A DNA stretch of 64,000 bases from Strongylocentrotus purpuratus (taxonomy: Eukaryota; Echinodermata; Echinoidea; Camarodonta; Strongylocentrotidae). Under the pieces are notes generated by a model. It ran no database searches. It had not been told where the DNA came from and saw only the letters and a program-made list of their open reading frames with translations. Where the stretch lies: contig NW_022145528.1 of assembly GCF_000002235.5 (NCBI RefSeq), forward strand, positions 806,001 through 870,000, given 5' to 3'. Within the stretch, counting starts at the first letter, position 1, and each line of letters begins with the position of its first letter. The translations under genes and the position numbers were made by a program. Shown here piece after piece: positions 12,011 through 25,400 of this stretch.

Positions 12011-15000
12011 GGTCTTGCCTTTAGATACATAACACACTTTCAAATTGGTTGAATACTTCCAAAGAAGAAATCTACAAATGACTACCCTTAACCATAAAAG
12101 AAAAATAAGTACTACGGTATACTATATAACTCTGAAAAATGTAGGGAAAAAAATTCTGAAAAGCAGCGTTTTTTGCATCGGTTTACCGTGTGTCAACTGA
12201 ACAAGCCTGAACTAAATTACAACAATTTTTGCAGATTTTTTTTTGGGGGGGTCGACATTCTGCCTTCCATACAATAATTCCATACAATAAATCAGTAAAC
12301 TTATTCAAACTATCAGTAGATTCAATCAGGTTGCCTTTGAGAAAATTGGCAAAAGTGTTTATACATCATTATCTTCCATATAACCTTTAAAAATATTCAT
12401 TTCTTAAAAACCTATACAAATGTTTATCAAGGGAAAAATACTGTAACATAATGCAAAACAAACAAAAAAGAATTTATGATGAATTCATCAGTCAGGTTGG
12501 CATTGAAATAAATTCTAGAGGTAAAATCTGATTTTTTTTTTTATCTAAGAAATAGAAAAAACAATAAAACCCTTGAACGAATGCCATGATGTATACATGA
12601 TCTATTACATTATTAAGAGTTCTGTGTTTCACTTTCAGTCCATTAATAAACACGTACATCAATTTACATTTTGCGTACATTTATTTCCTTTGAACAAAAA
12701 TCAACGCATTTTCAAGACGGAAGACAATATAACAGTACTTAGGACATGCTAAGCATTTCACATAAACGATTTCATGCCATGTTCGTACAATTTCGTGGCT
12801 GCAAGACTTTATATTCACAAATCATGTACATTCTAATGGCTTTAGAATATTTGTTGTTGTTTGAAACACTTGCAACATTACATAAACACAGATTGAGTTG
12901 ACTCTTAACCCCCCCCCCCCCCCCCCCCAACAAAACAGAAAATTATGTTACTCCTAGAGCCAAGAATCTGTCCGTTTGAAGTCAGTCTTGAGTTAGTTTG
13001 GCACTAAAGACTACAACACAAGCTATTGGTGCAATAATAATGGAACTCTCTCCCACCTCAGACCAAAAAAGACTTCCTGATTTTCGCTTTGGGCACATCC
13101 TTTCTCCTTCCCTGATTAAAATAGCCCACAGCCCTCCAAGTTACTCTTTTCTTTGCCTTTTTATAAGGATATGTATTCTTTAAGAGTAAGAGACCATGTA
13201 TTTGTTGAGAAATGTGGGGGAAATAGCCCCAAAAGATGACAAAATATGGTTGACATGCACATGTACAATTTCGTGAACATAGGGTTACATAGCTTCTACA
13301 ACTCCCCAACCCCAAAGTAAAAGCAAACAAGAAAAAAACAAACACTAAATATGTGTATTTGGCATTTCATGGTAAGGTTGAATAAACTGTACATTGTAAC
13401 ATGGTATAGTGCACTTGAATATCGATATGCATTGTTTTTTCTTCAAGAGATTTCAAATTCAAGTTCTTGATACAATCTCAAGGTGACCTTCAGATTTTGT
13501 TCACATTGTGACATCATCTCACACAAAAATAAACCCAAAATAGATGTAGTCACATTTATTCAATTTTTCTAAAGTTTTTGTAATGAGAGAAGTTAGAAAT
13601 AACACAGAGAAGTCGTAACCTATCACTATTGAAGGAGAAGAAAATAATTTAGAAACTGAATTGTCTTTTGAGGATATACAAATAGAAATGTCAAAGCTTT
13701 AAAATGTGTATTTAGTTTTAAAGAAATGTACATCTGCTGACCATGCATACATTCAGGCCCTTTCGTCGGGCATGCAACAATCGTTTCAATTAATCAATCA
13801 ATTTATCCATTTCCTCTCGAAAGGTACATGAAACGAGATGACAGAAAATCACATTTATCACCTTTAGATGTGTGTGAAAATTACTACAACGTAATCCTTA
13901 CGAATTCTAGGCTATAGACATTATGCCAAGATGATTTTACGAAAATCTTTGCAAGCACGTTATCTACCCAATACAGCGCATGATACCACTATAGTCTACT
14001 GTTTAAACAAACAATAACAAAAGAACTTAAAGTGACAAATGGAACACACCTCAGAAAAATATGCTCTATATGGTCTCCAATAAGATGGAATGATAGCGTA
14101 AAAGTTGAGGTAATAAGTCTAAGTCAATATATTATACTATATTATACCTAGGTAAAAGTAATATATTTCATAAAGGTACTGTTGAAATAGAATTGAGGCT
14201 AGACCGATACTAATATGCTTGAAATTATAAATTAGACAATTCTTAAAACTGATAATTATATAGTGCATTAGATTTCTTTCTTTGCTTTCAAAGTACTTAT
14301 AATAGAAGCATAGAAAGATAACTCTGGCCAAAATCATCTTATAAAACTTTCATTAATTTTTATGAATTGTTGAGATTCCCGTACTTTCATGCTTAAAAAC
14401 TGCTGCATTTATCAGAACGGGACGTTTGGAAAATTTAGAAGAACTTCTTGCAGCATTATAGGCCGACATTGCCTGTTTGTTCAACTTTGATTTTGCAAAA
14501 GTGTCTGATTTAATAGTCTCCTTCGACTAAAGTGAACAAAATGAAGACTGCAAATAATTATTCTGTCACTGGATGCTCTTGCGAAGTGTCTATAAGAAAA
14601 AAAGTTTTCTGATTTTCTACTTATTTTTGTACAATCATACACATGTCAATGTTTGAGCTTCAAAATAAAATTTGATGATTAAAGATAGTAGCACACGTCT
14701 ATTGTACCAGTATTATGCAACGAGTTGTACTAAAAAAAAAAGAATATTATCCTACTCTACCGACCTACTGTTTCTTGACAAAATGAAGAGACTGTCATCA
14801 CATCTCTATTTACAAACTGATCTTATGTACAATATACACCAGTAATAAAGTCAATTTGAGATGTTGTTTACCAGTCTCTACTAGCTCGAATAAAAAATGC
14901 AAGCTATGATATGATCATAGGTAATTTCCACAAGGTGAAAAAACAAGTTTTACCACGTGGCATAAAATGTTAATTTCTTGTGTTTCATTATTCTCACAAA

Positions 15001-15477
15001 CTATTATGTAACAACTAATAACAAATGTTGAAGTATCTATCTACAAGAGCAAAGAAAATTCAAAAATATTTATGCAATACCATTTCCTATAAAGGAGAAT
15101 TAGGAGATGCTTCCAAAGGAAAATGTTCTGAAATATCTAGTGGTTTGAAAATAAATCTGCTGATCTCCATATCATAGTTTCTTGTATAATTTCTGGAAAA
15201 AAAATAGTTCGTCATGAAACAAAGATTTCTCATTTTTCCCTCTGGTATATCAGTTCATGGAATAATATTTGTATATGCATATCTTTTTTTTTGCTGCTGA
15301 ATTTTAACAATTAGAAATTGAAATTCTGAATATATCTTTGCAAGTATTAATACTGTTGAACTGTAAACCTACAGCTTGCAAGTTTGGAGGAAAAAAATGA
15401 GAAAAATATATTCTTCATTTCCACCAAAAGAGGGCGCTCACGGCTCTTCATTACAGATCTATAATTAGAGGAGATAT

Positions 15478-15745
15478 CACTATGAACATGACGGACAAAG
15501 AAAGCGGACAAAATATACAGTTCCTCATTCTACCCTCAAAAATTGCTGTGGTAGACAAAGGAACATCCCTTCACTGCTATTATGTAAAAATGTGTAGAAC
15601 AGGTGAATATGTATGTGACACCTGTTCTACACATTTTTACATAATAGCAGTGAAGGGATGTTCCTTTGTCTACCACAGCAATTGTTGAGGGTAGAATGAG
15701 GAACCGTATATTTTGTCGCTTTCTTTGTTCGTCATATTCATAGTG
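15478..15745. mobile_element. Near-perfect 268-bp hairpin element, copy 2
   Basis: Arms of about 125 bp are almost exact reverse complements: cactatgaacatgacggaca at the left, and its complement tgttcgtcatattcatagtg at the right. The loop is about 16 bp (gaatatgtatgtgaca). It has the form of a MITE; a transcript through it would fold into long dsRNA. The family also includes 10321-10530. Confidence 0.85.
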
Positions 15746-15873
15746 TATGTCCCTGAAGTAACTCAGGCTTAGCATGAGCTCTCTGGATGAGAACATTCTG
15801 GAAGTTTGATGTTCATAATACTGCCTAGGAAAGTGGAATACTTTTTGAAGATGGCACCAAAACTACCTAAACT

Positions 15874-16178
15874 GGGAGGTGTTTCACAAAGATCCTAAGT
15901 CAAACTTAACTCTAAGTTGGACTTCAAAATTATGGAGAGCCATTTGTAACCTTAAAATAAAATATATTCAAAAGCGAAATATTTTAGACTTTTTAAAAAT
16001 TCCACATCAAGAACATGAAATCTCCTTGATAATAGAAAATATGAATGATTTAAATCAACAATTTATGCCTTTAAAAATAACTTTTACAAAATATTTTTCA
16101 TAGATGCTAACAGCTTTCCATGATTGTTAAGTCCAACTTCGAGATAAGTTCAACTTACGATCTTTGTGAAACATCCCA
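15874..16178 (+). mobile_element. Foldback MITE, family 4, copy 1
   Basis: Terminal inverted sequences gggaggtgtttcacaaagat and atctttgtgaaacatccc enclose nested inverted arms (taactctaagttggacttca / taagtccaacttcgagataa). A second copy lies at 16455-16766. Confidence 0.82.
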
Positions 16179-16454
16179 CAGGACCCATACCATGTATATG
16201 TTGGAAATAGAATGCTATAAATTGGAATAAAATATATTCATCCTCTCCAAATTTCACCAAGATAAAGTATTTTGAAGTTGGCAGGAGTGAAAATCTTTGG
16301 ATATGATATCTAAGCTGCTATACAACTAAACCCACACAATGTACTTCCGAGAGATAAAATGCACTCATTTTGTAAAATATATATTTGCCCTCTTTTTTAA
16401 TCTCAGAAATTTTGCAAGGTCTAATGAACATTAAGAAATAACTTGCTTAAATCT

Positions 16455-16766
16455 GGGGGGTGTTTCACAAAGATCCTAAGTTGAACTTATCTCTAAGTTG
16501 GACTTAAAAAATATGGAAAGCCATTAGCATCTTTGAAAATATTTTGTAAAAGTTATTTTGAAAGGCATTCATTGTTTATTGAAATCATTCATATTTTCTA
16601 TCATCAAGGAGATTTCATGTTCTGGATGTGGAATTAATAAAAAGTCTAAAATACTTGAATTTCTGCTTTTGAATATATTTCATTTAAAGACTCCAATGGC
16701 TGTCCATAATTTTTAAGTCCAACTTAGAGTTAAGTTCTACTTAGGATCTTTGTGAAACACCCCCCT
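16455..16766 (-). mobile_element. Foldback MITE, family 4, copy 2
   Basis: ggggggtgtttcacaaagat ... atctttgtgaaacacccccc ends. The internal order is reversed relative to 15874-16178 (atcatcaaggagatttcatg here, catgaaatctccttgataat there). Confidence 0.82.
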
Positions 16767-16880
16767 GGTCCCTGTTTCATAAAACTAGTTATCAATTACA
16801 AATGTCACTTTTCTATAACAATCAAATGTAATGATTTCAGTAGCTTATAACAGTTATTGCAACTTGTCATTGATAACAAG
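16766..16880 (+). mobile_element. Decayed family 3 MITE fragment
   Basis: tggtccctgtttcataaaac, tgatttcagtagcttataac and cttgtcattgataacaagtt match the family 3 pattern. It directly follows the family 4 copy ending at 16766. Confidence 0.55.
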
Positions 16881-18674
16881 TTCAACTTCTCTTTTTATGC
16901 TTTCTGATCGGCTACCACAGTGGCAGAGGTCGACGTTATTTTGAGCTGTTCATTTTTACTTACGTGTGAAAAAAATAGGGAGTTCCCCCCTTTTCAAGAC
17001 AAAACAGTACACTTTAAACATCAATAGGTACACGTAGGTATGTTATAGACTATGTGACTGATGCTCAGTTGATAATACATTGAACAAATGTCCTGGACAG
17101 GCTGGAATGATATCAAATAAAATTCAATCAAAAATACCTCTAAAGTGAGTCCACATCAAAACAAAATAATGCAATTCATTTAACTCTTCTAAAAATGGAG
17201 AGAAAAAAAATATACCTCTGTACTTGTCTACTCAATGTACAATTCAGGAGAATAATTCAAAGAATGTGACATTTTTTTTGGAAATACAATACTATTTTTA
17301 TACACATCTCTCATATTTTGGCATTTTATTCACAAATACCACGACATGTACCTTTTCACGTGCTTAGACATACCAGTGGCGAAAGTCAAAGGTCAAATTT
17401 CAACACGGTCTGCAGATAGCAACAGAGGCAGGATTCAAAGCTTTTTTAATGCCACAAATACAACACCAAAACTGATCGGTCAGCCTAGCATTATCAAGGG
17501 CCAGAGAGGAAACTGGAACCAGTATGACCTATGAAGCTCTGAAAACATCTATTTAAAAGAAATTCTTTCATTTTATTGTACGACCATAACCATGCTTTAA
17601 CAAGCTACATAACTCAAATCACAGTTATTGGGTTTTTTATCTTTAAAAATGAGCTGCAATGTGCCTTCTGTTATACATACAGAGCGAAAAAATCTTCTTT
17701 TTGTTCCTCAAGAGACATCAAGATCTGCACTCTCATAGAGGTTATTTCTAAATTGATAATTTACCATTACATTGAGTAACATGTCTACATTTATAAATTC
17801 CTACTTCTGCAGTTTAAAGAGTGTTAATTTAAGTGATGTGTTAATTTTGGTGAATTGCATAAATTAAAAATTAGTGTACAATTAAGTGTCAATGTTTAGT
17901 ATCATCCAATAAATTTTGAAGTATGATTTCACAACAGGCTTTTGCTTCTTTATTTTTAATCTGTTACAATTAAAAACTACCACAAACTTCCAGTAACACT
18001 TCCCAAATTTTCATGTGGGGAGGTGTATCTGACATACACACATTATGATAAATATCATCAAACCAAATCTTTCACATGTTTGCAAAAACTCTGTGAGTGA
18101 TTACTTCAGATTTGTAAAACATTCATGCCATAAAATAATTGAATCATCAATGATTATAATACTAAATTTCTGCGATTTGCAAAAGCTTTTAGCCCCAAAA
18201 TGACTGTCCTTCACAATTCGCGAAAGCATCGTGTTACACGGTATTCATTTCAAATACTAGCAGTCATTTGTCATATAACAACTGAAAACTGCAATCGAAA
18301 CCTCAGTCGACACTAAGATATACTGGTAGATTCTAATATAACCTTCGACCACTTCCACTCTTGACCACTTGTGCGGTCACATTAATTGACCGCATAAGTG
18401 GTCAGAAACTTATCCTACCGGTATATTGTTATGTTGGTGTATTGTTCTCTCGTGACAAATGATATATTACAGGTGTTTTAAATGAGCTAAGTTTGACCTC
18501 AACCATCACTGAAAGTGTTAAAAAGTTAAAAAGACTAAAGATTTATGAGTTCTGGGAGATCATTTGGTAGACCCAAAGTATGAGGAATGACCCTTTATAA
18601 AAAAAACATCAAACTTTGTTCAATTGCAGGATTAATTTAAGAATGGAAATTTTTCAGCCTGCAGCATTCTTTAA

Positions 18675-19354
18675 GGTCATGTGATGTGCTATTCGGTATT
18701 CACTGTCTGCTGTTGTCTCCTACGGATATATCCTTGCACTCCTCTGTGAATTTCGGAAACCACTTTGGAATTTTCTACTCTGTTTTACAATTCTACTACG
18801 CCTCCACGTTTGTTCATTCTTTTAAGAATGGAAATTGTGCTGGTTGTCATACTTGTAGATCATAGGTCATAGGTCGAAGGTCATGTTATCCACTGCTGTC
18901 TCATTTGGTGGATTGCTCTGCCATCACCACATTTCAATCAAATTTCTGATTTGTCACATAATGTTAATATACTTCGCTATCTCAGTTTGATGGCTGCATT
19001 CTTTTACACTGGAAATTGTACCAGTTGTCTTACTTCAAAGGTCAAAGGTCATGTTATCCACTGCTGTCTCTCATATCCTTGTTCAGCTCTCCCATTACCA
19101 CTTTGGAATTTAAATTCTGGTTACACAAGTTGAGCGCTGTTCAATTGCAGGGGTATTTTCAAAAAATTGGAAATTGTGCTGGTTGTCATAATGAAGGTCA
19201 TAGGTCAAAGTCATTTTATCCACTGCTGTCTCCCATATCCTTGCACAGCTCTGTTGGTTTCTCTGCCATCTGAAAGGCACGACCCAGGTACAGAGGTCTC
19301 TTTAAAAGGCACACAGAGGTCAAGGGCCTCACAGAGATGAAAGGTCAAAGGTCA
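18675..19354. repeat. Imperfect 160-200 bp tandem repeat rich in AGGTCA half-sites
   Basis: The unit ggtcatgttatccactgctgtctc recurs at about 18675 (degenerate), 18879, 19047 and 19209. Each unit carries aggtca-type half-sites. Direct repeats with 1-base spacing (AGGTCA-A-AGGTCA) occur at 19036-19050 and 19342-19354. On the minus strand it would lie in the MTDH 3' UTR. Confidence 0.75.
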
Positions 19355-19410
19355 GACATCCTTTCTGACCTTCTTCTTCTTCTTGACCGGCTTGGCTTCT
19401 ACCCAGGCAT
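19352..19410 (-). CDS. MTDH: MTDH-like exon 8: conserved C-terminus and stop
   Basis: A strong polypyrimidine acceptor (ttttttcttttcttcag|ATGCC) joins in phase 1 to give DAWVEAKPVKKKKKVRKDV and a TGA stop at 19354-19352. The Trp followed by a KKKKK-x-R run is the clearest similarity to the vertebrate LYRIC C-terminus. The stop codon overlaps a DR1-like AGGTCAAAGGTCA motif on the plus strand (19342-19354). Confidence 0.75.
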
Positions 19411-22400
19411 CTGAAGAAAAGAAAAAATTGATGCATTGCAAAATGGAACAAAGACAAGTGAGAAATGCTTCATTCGATACATGAGTTCAAGTAATGCCAC
19501 TTGAGCAGAGTGAAAAGAGTGTTTAGACCATAACAAAACTAATTAAGTAGATACTAATGATTGCAGTGACACAGTATTACCTTTGTCTGTGTGTGTGTGG
19601 GGGGGGGGGGGGGAGGTTGTCCAGGGGTAATTTTCTCTGGGGGTAGTTCTCACGGGGGAGGGGGGCTCGTCAGAACAGGTGGTGGGGGGGGGGTGAATAG
19701 TTATCCAAGGTGCTTTAGTAACTGTAATGTTGCACAAGAGCTGAAGCCTGTTACTACAGTTCAAACATCTCTGCTACCTTTTTAATCCAATTATATCTAT
19801 TTCCGTGATACACTTGGGTATCACATAGGTGATATACATAGTATTTAACATCTAAATTATTCAAACCCTTACCCAGTTTTGTTATTTATTTATTTTTAAG
19901 TATGTGAAAAAATTATTTGTCCCAATTTGTGTTTCTTGATGATGTAACATCGCAAATCTTTTTTAAAAGATTAAAAATACAAAAAAACATAGCAAATCTT
20001 ACATCTAAATGTATTCAACAAAGGCCCTAATTGAACAAATCCACCTTTCATTCTCGAGTTACGAAAAAAACAAAAAAAACATCAAATTTACAAGGGGTAT
20101 GAATAATTTAGTTATCAACTGCATGTATCTTACCTCCAGTTTCCCCGCCTGTTGCTCCTTCTTTCCTCTCCTCTGATTTTGCCTCAGCACTGGCTGGTGT
20201 GGCTGTGCTTGCTGGCTCTGGACTAGAGATGGGTTTGGGAGCCAGTCTCTCTTCTACTGTTTCTACTGCTACTGGTGCTTTTGTCTTGGGCTCTGACGGC
20301 GCTTTAGTATCAGGCTCCGATGGTGCACCTGTATGACACGCAGGTAAGGAGAGGTCAAAGGTGGAAGGTCATATCGAGGGTTCAGTGACATAAAGACGTA
20401 ACTCCATATTTTGCCAAAACGAGTATTTGATATCAAAATGTTCAGAAAAATGTGGGCTTTCCAGGAAACACAAAGAATTAATTTTAACTCCACCCAACAC
20501 CCCATTAAGGTCAATGGCTAGTGAAACATAGATTCAACTCTTTAAGGCCCAAGTGCTCAGTGACATATAAACCACTTTTTCTAAAAATGGCCAAAATAGA
20601 GTTAAGTCTTTGTGTCACTGACCCCTCGAAATGTGGACCTTGATAATTCAAATGCGCAATAACATTTGTACACATTGCATAGTTGTATATTTCTTCAGTT
20701 TCACCAGCGTCTTTGTTTAGGCAACTTCATGTAGAAATTAAATTCATTAAAGACAGGAGTAGTCAAATTGCAAATAATAAATGATAAAGTAAGTTTTGTA
20801 TGAAATGTTACTTATTATATTCCTTCTACTGTACTAACCCAGTAACATGCAAAAAATCCTGAAAAAATTCTCGAACAAAAAAAAGATATTTATGTTTTTT
20901 TTTAAAGGCGTCACTGTGCAACACCTCCTAACAGCAAATTCTCCCAACCATTTAAAAATTGTCCTAACTTTTTTTCCATGAAAATAAGACATAAGACAAG
21001 CTTTCAAAAATCTTTCAACACTTAAATGTCTGGAATGGTTTATAGAGCCAATTCATTGCTTTGTGACGATTTACATTCACCTAAAATGTAATTGAATTGT
21101 AATAATAAAGTTGGGAGAATAAAGGAATCAATCAGATCAGGTTTTTCCCAATTTTTATCACTAATAATGATCTGTTTTCACACAAACTTTCAGATCTCAT
21201 CTTAAAAATGTTACCAAGTCCCTTTAAGAACCAAGTGTTAATAAGTGAAACTATCCTACTTACCACTTGATGCTATATTGGGTTTGCTGCTTTTTATCGG
21301 TTCCACAGGAACTACTTTTGTTGCTGATTTCTTGGCAGATTTCTTAGGAGACTTCTTAGGCGTTCCTAGCGAAAATAAAAAATGACATCCTGATATGTAT
21401 GTATTATAATAACAATCATTTAATGGGTATAAAGAGTGCTTCGTGTATCTATTACCAATTTACAGATATACAATTACCCTAATCCTCAAATTAAAGAGAA
21501 GGTTGAGTTCTGGAAAGAGGTGACAAATAATTTGTGAGCGTTATCATTGTATTACGCAAGTGTGGAAGAACATCAGATAAAAAATGTTTACTGAAAAGCA
21601 TGGCTCTTCAAATGACTTAATTTTGTATAAATCATATATGGCATATAACATCATAAAAATTGGGGCGGATTTTTATGCCACATGTTCATGTAGTCACATA
21701 TGCATCTTTCTGTGTACAGTGCGTGTAACTTTACCAAGACTAGCCCAAATTTCTTATCAGTTTGATGATTCCAGAACCTTGTGGTATACACCAATACTTA
21801 TATGCTGGATGATCAACCTCTTCTGATCGATTCCACAACATTTCTTTCACAATGCGATCACACGACCAGAACTCAACTTTATCCTTAAAGTAGCTGAGCG
21901 AAGGTTTCAAAAGGCTTTTAACCTTAATAATGTTGGTATCATTGCAAAGTTAATGTTACAATCTTTCTAATGGTTCATACTTAGTTTTCAAAAATTGTTA
22001 CAGAATTGACTTATCTGCTTTTAAAAGTGGTGAAATTACTACCCGATTATTCCGCCCTTGATCGGCCCGCTATTGTGACGTACGATTTGTGACGTATGAG
22101 GTTGGGCACATGAGCGAGAGTGCTCCTCAAGCTCTCACACAACTCTCGCCTGCATACATTATATGTATACAAACGCCACTCGAACGCTAAATATCTGATC
22201 AAAATGTCCGAGCTCGAAGAAAAGGTTTTACTCGATTTAGAATTCAAAGTTGATGGGCACAGCTCGACAACTAGTGGCAGTGGTACTGGTAGTGATAGTG
22301 ATGATGATGGGGATGTAGGAGAGATGGAAGAAAGAGAACAATTCGGAGAAGATGGCGTCGATGCTGGTGCAGGTCAAGTGATAGCAAATCAGCGCGAGCT

Positions 22401-25400
22401 GGCTGAGCTGCCAGCTGCCGCTCAGCTCCCCCGGCCCTGCTCAACTGGCGATCAATCTGTCATGCACCCTGTCACTAGGGTGACTGGGCGAGGCATTTTC
22501 TAATTTTTCGGGATGTGTAGGGCTTTTGGGCAAATTTCACGGATAACAAAACAAAGACGACTTGATGTGAGATTATATTTGGCGAAAATTAATTACAAAT
22601 ATGCACCATTCATAAATAGAACTGCAGCTGCACGACATCATAAAAATGCAATGGGACGCTCGCAATTCACTCATCATGGTCTACATATATAATCAACAGC
22701 AATCACTATCACGTCAAGGCATGATGACCGAACAAATAAAAAACATCTCAGCAAATTAAACAGAACGGATGGGTATTTGGACAAATCGAATTGCACGATT
22801 CACCCCTCGTATTATATTACATAAATTTGCTTAATATTATACGTAATTACATGATTTCTAGAAATTGTTATTCCACTTTCTGGTCAGGATATGAAGCATG
22901 TAAAGTCTGGATAATGTATACGTATAGCTATGCAAAATACCGCATGCGAGCTGTGCGAGAGGCGACCTTGAGGCCTAGAATTGCGATCGTGCCCAACCAG
23001 TGACGTCATAATCGGCCTACTGCACGAACAAAATGTACAAGCCAGAAATTGAAGTTCTGAGAAGATTCTTGGAAAATGCTTTTTACCGCGTTTCATTTAT
23101 ATTTACAAGACTTTAGAGCAGAATGTGTGTGTTCAAATTGGTCTACGCTATCCGGACATGTATAATTTGCTCATTTTGAGTGATTATGCAAAATTTCTTC
23201 GCCAAGCTACTTTAAGCTTGCCTGCACACAATGTATGCACATTCCCCATTCCCTGGAGAGCCTACCAGCCCAGGAGCAACTTTGGCTAAGTAGAAAATCA
23301 TAGCAAAATGCTAAATCAATTACTAATACTAGTGCAAATTTTAAAACTCTCAGCAAATCTCTCAATTATTTCCAAAAATAAATGATACCAACACGTAAAA
23401 TAGTTCGTAAAGTAATAATGAATATTTCAAGAAATGATATTCTACATACCTTAACATAGAATCTAGGGCTATTTAAAATAGTGGGTTCTCGTATCATGTT
23501 CATGTCTGTCAGACGTGACACTCCTGGCGCTCCACAATTATTACCCCGGCTTTAGCATAGCTGCCATTACGGCGCTCAAGCATTTCAAGGAATCAATTCC
23601 TGCCAGGTACCCATTTACCTCACCTGGGTCAAGTGTGGCAAATGCAGATTATTATCTTGACAAAGGACATTAATGCCATGGAAGGGGGGGGGGGGGGGGA
23701 CTTGAACCGCGAACCATGTGATTCACAGTCCAGTGACGTATCCACTAGACCAAGACACCTCAGCAGGTGTGGTGTCTTGGTCTTATACATCCAAAGCCTA
23801 GCTTGCACTTAAAAGGGAAGTCCATTCTGATATTAAGTTGGCATTAAGTCGCCGTAGCAATTGGACAATTAGACACACCGTAGCCATGCCGTAGAGCGGT
23901 TCCATGACGACCGCACGTAGGGCGTACGGAGGCCTTGCGGCTACCTTGCGTCTGCCTTGGAATTTGACAAACACCTACGGCCACCGCAGGGACGTCCTAA
24001 GGCGACCGTGCATCATCACTTCAAAGACCGTCCGGCAGCCACAGGTTTTGTGTCTCCACAAATTTGAAATACGCCGTGCGGCTACCCTAACATTTGTGAT
24101 GGTACAGTATGTGACCGTGGGAATGCTGCGGCAGCCCTATAATTGCTATTGGCCGTAGATATTTTTGACCCCACGGCCGCTGGGCAAATGTGATCTAGAC
24201 ATAACCTAACCCCATCCCAACCATACCTATTTTCACTGAAACCTGCTCTTACCTTGCTTTTCCTTGACTGGGCTAGCGGGTTTGGCACTGGGTGTGGTGG
24301 CAAGGGGCTGGCTGGCAGGGACCTCTGGCAAATTGGAGGGCAGTGCTGGTGCAGGGCTTGCCGGAGCTGATGCTGTAGTCTGGGCCTATGGGAAATTTGG
24401 AAGAAGATGAATTCACATTTGTAATGATGGTAATAGTAAGTACTTGGATATGCTTTACAGATTGGCAAACCATATAAGAATTACATCAGAACTGCAGACA
24501 TTCAAGAGCAACTACAGTGTAGTTGTGGCAAAGGGCTGGCTGACAAGGCTCACTGGCAAATTCTTGCTATCGTCAATACCCCAAATGCCCGGATGTTAAT
24601 TTCAAGAACCCATTTCCACTCTGGGATAGGCATAGCTCGGCGACTTTAAGCGATTTTTTGAAGCTAGAATAACAAACATGAATCACAAATCAAAACGCCG
24701 TTAAAAAATATGGTTACATGGTTATCAAGCGAATTTTCATTAACGCTGATTCTCGCTCATTTCAAGCCCATCCACTGCTCATCACACTGCATTTTGACCC
24801 AGGAAGTAAAGGTCAACTTCGCCGCGTGCCTTCTGTCTGTGTTTACAGTCGATTTTCGGTCAAACCGAAAGCAGGCCATCATAATGATGCTATAGAATCA
24901 TGATCGAGATCTCCATTCGTTCGAGCAATTTTTAGCGACCGTGATTCTGCAGAATCACGATACAAAATGCATCTTTTTCACAATTTTATGTTTGCATTTT
25001 TAACATGTTTATTTGTATGACCGACGAAAAAACGCTTGAACGCAACCGTGTTTTAAACTTAACGTCTTTTTTCACTGACCTGTTTTTCTCAATTTTAGGC
25101 TTCTATTAAAACCAACTTAATATCAGGGTGGACTTCCTCTTTGATGTAAATTATCCTTTGCTCTTTTAGTATCATTTCCTTTTCCTCTATATCAACATAT
25201 GAGTTAACATTATTCTAAAACACTTTACATGTATATCCTGCATAATGTCAATATGGTTTTTCCAATTCCAATTTCCCTTTTATTGTGACTATAATAGCAG
25301 ATACATTGACCAAACAACTTAATTTGTTAAATAACAATATTAGCCTACCAACAGGATATGAAATCAATACTTATTGAGAAGAAAAAAAAGGAAACCTAAA

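Larger units (their letters stand above)
11200..19351 (-). other. Region downstream of the MTDH-like stop: probable 3' UTR and flank
   Basis: No coding exon is seen on either strand. The DNA is AT-rich with many short A and T runs. The part nearest 19351 is probably the 3' UTR of the MTDH-like gene, because vertebrate MTDH has a long one, but no poly(A) site can be fixed. It holds MITE/foldback copies (11856-12010, 15478-15745, 15874-16178, 16455-16766), a C20 run (12909-12928), and the AGGTCA repeat array (18675-19354). 12011-15477 and 16881-18670 show nothing I recognise. Confidence 0.45.

Noticed and set aside
15482..15796. Two similar ORFs (MNMTDKESGQNIQF type) on opposite strands
   Set aside because: They are the two arms of one hairpin element; the similarity comes from the palindrome, not from genes.
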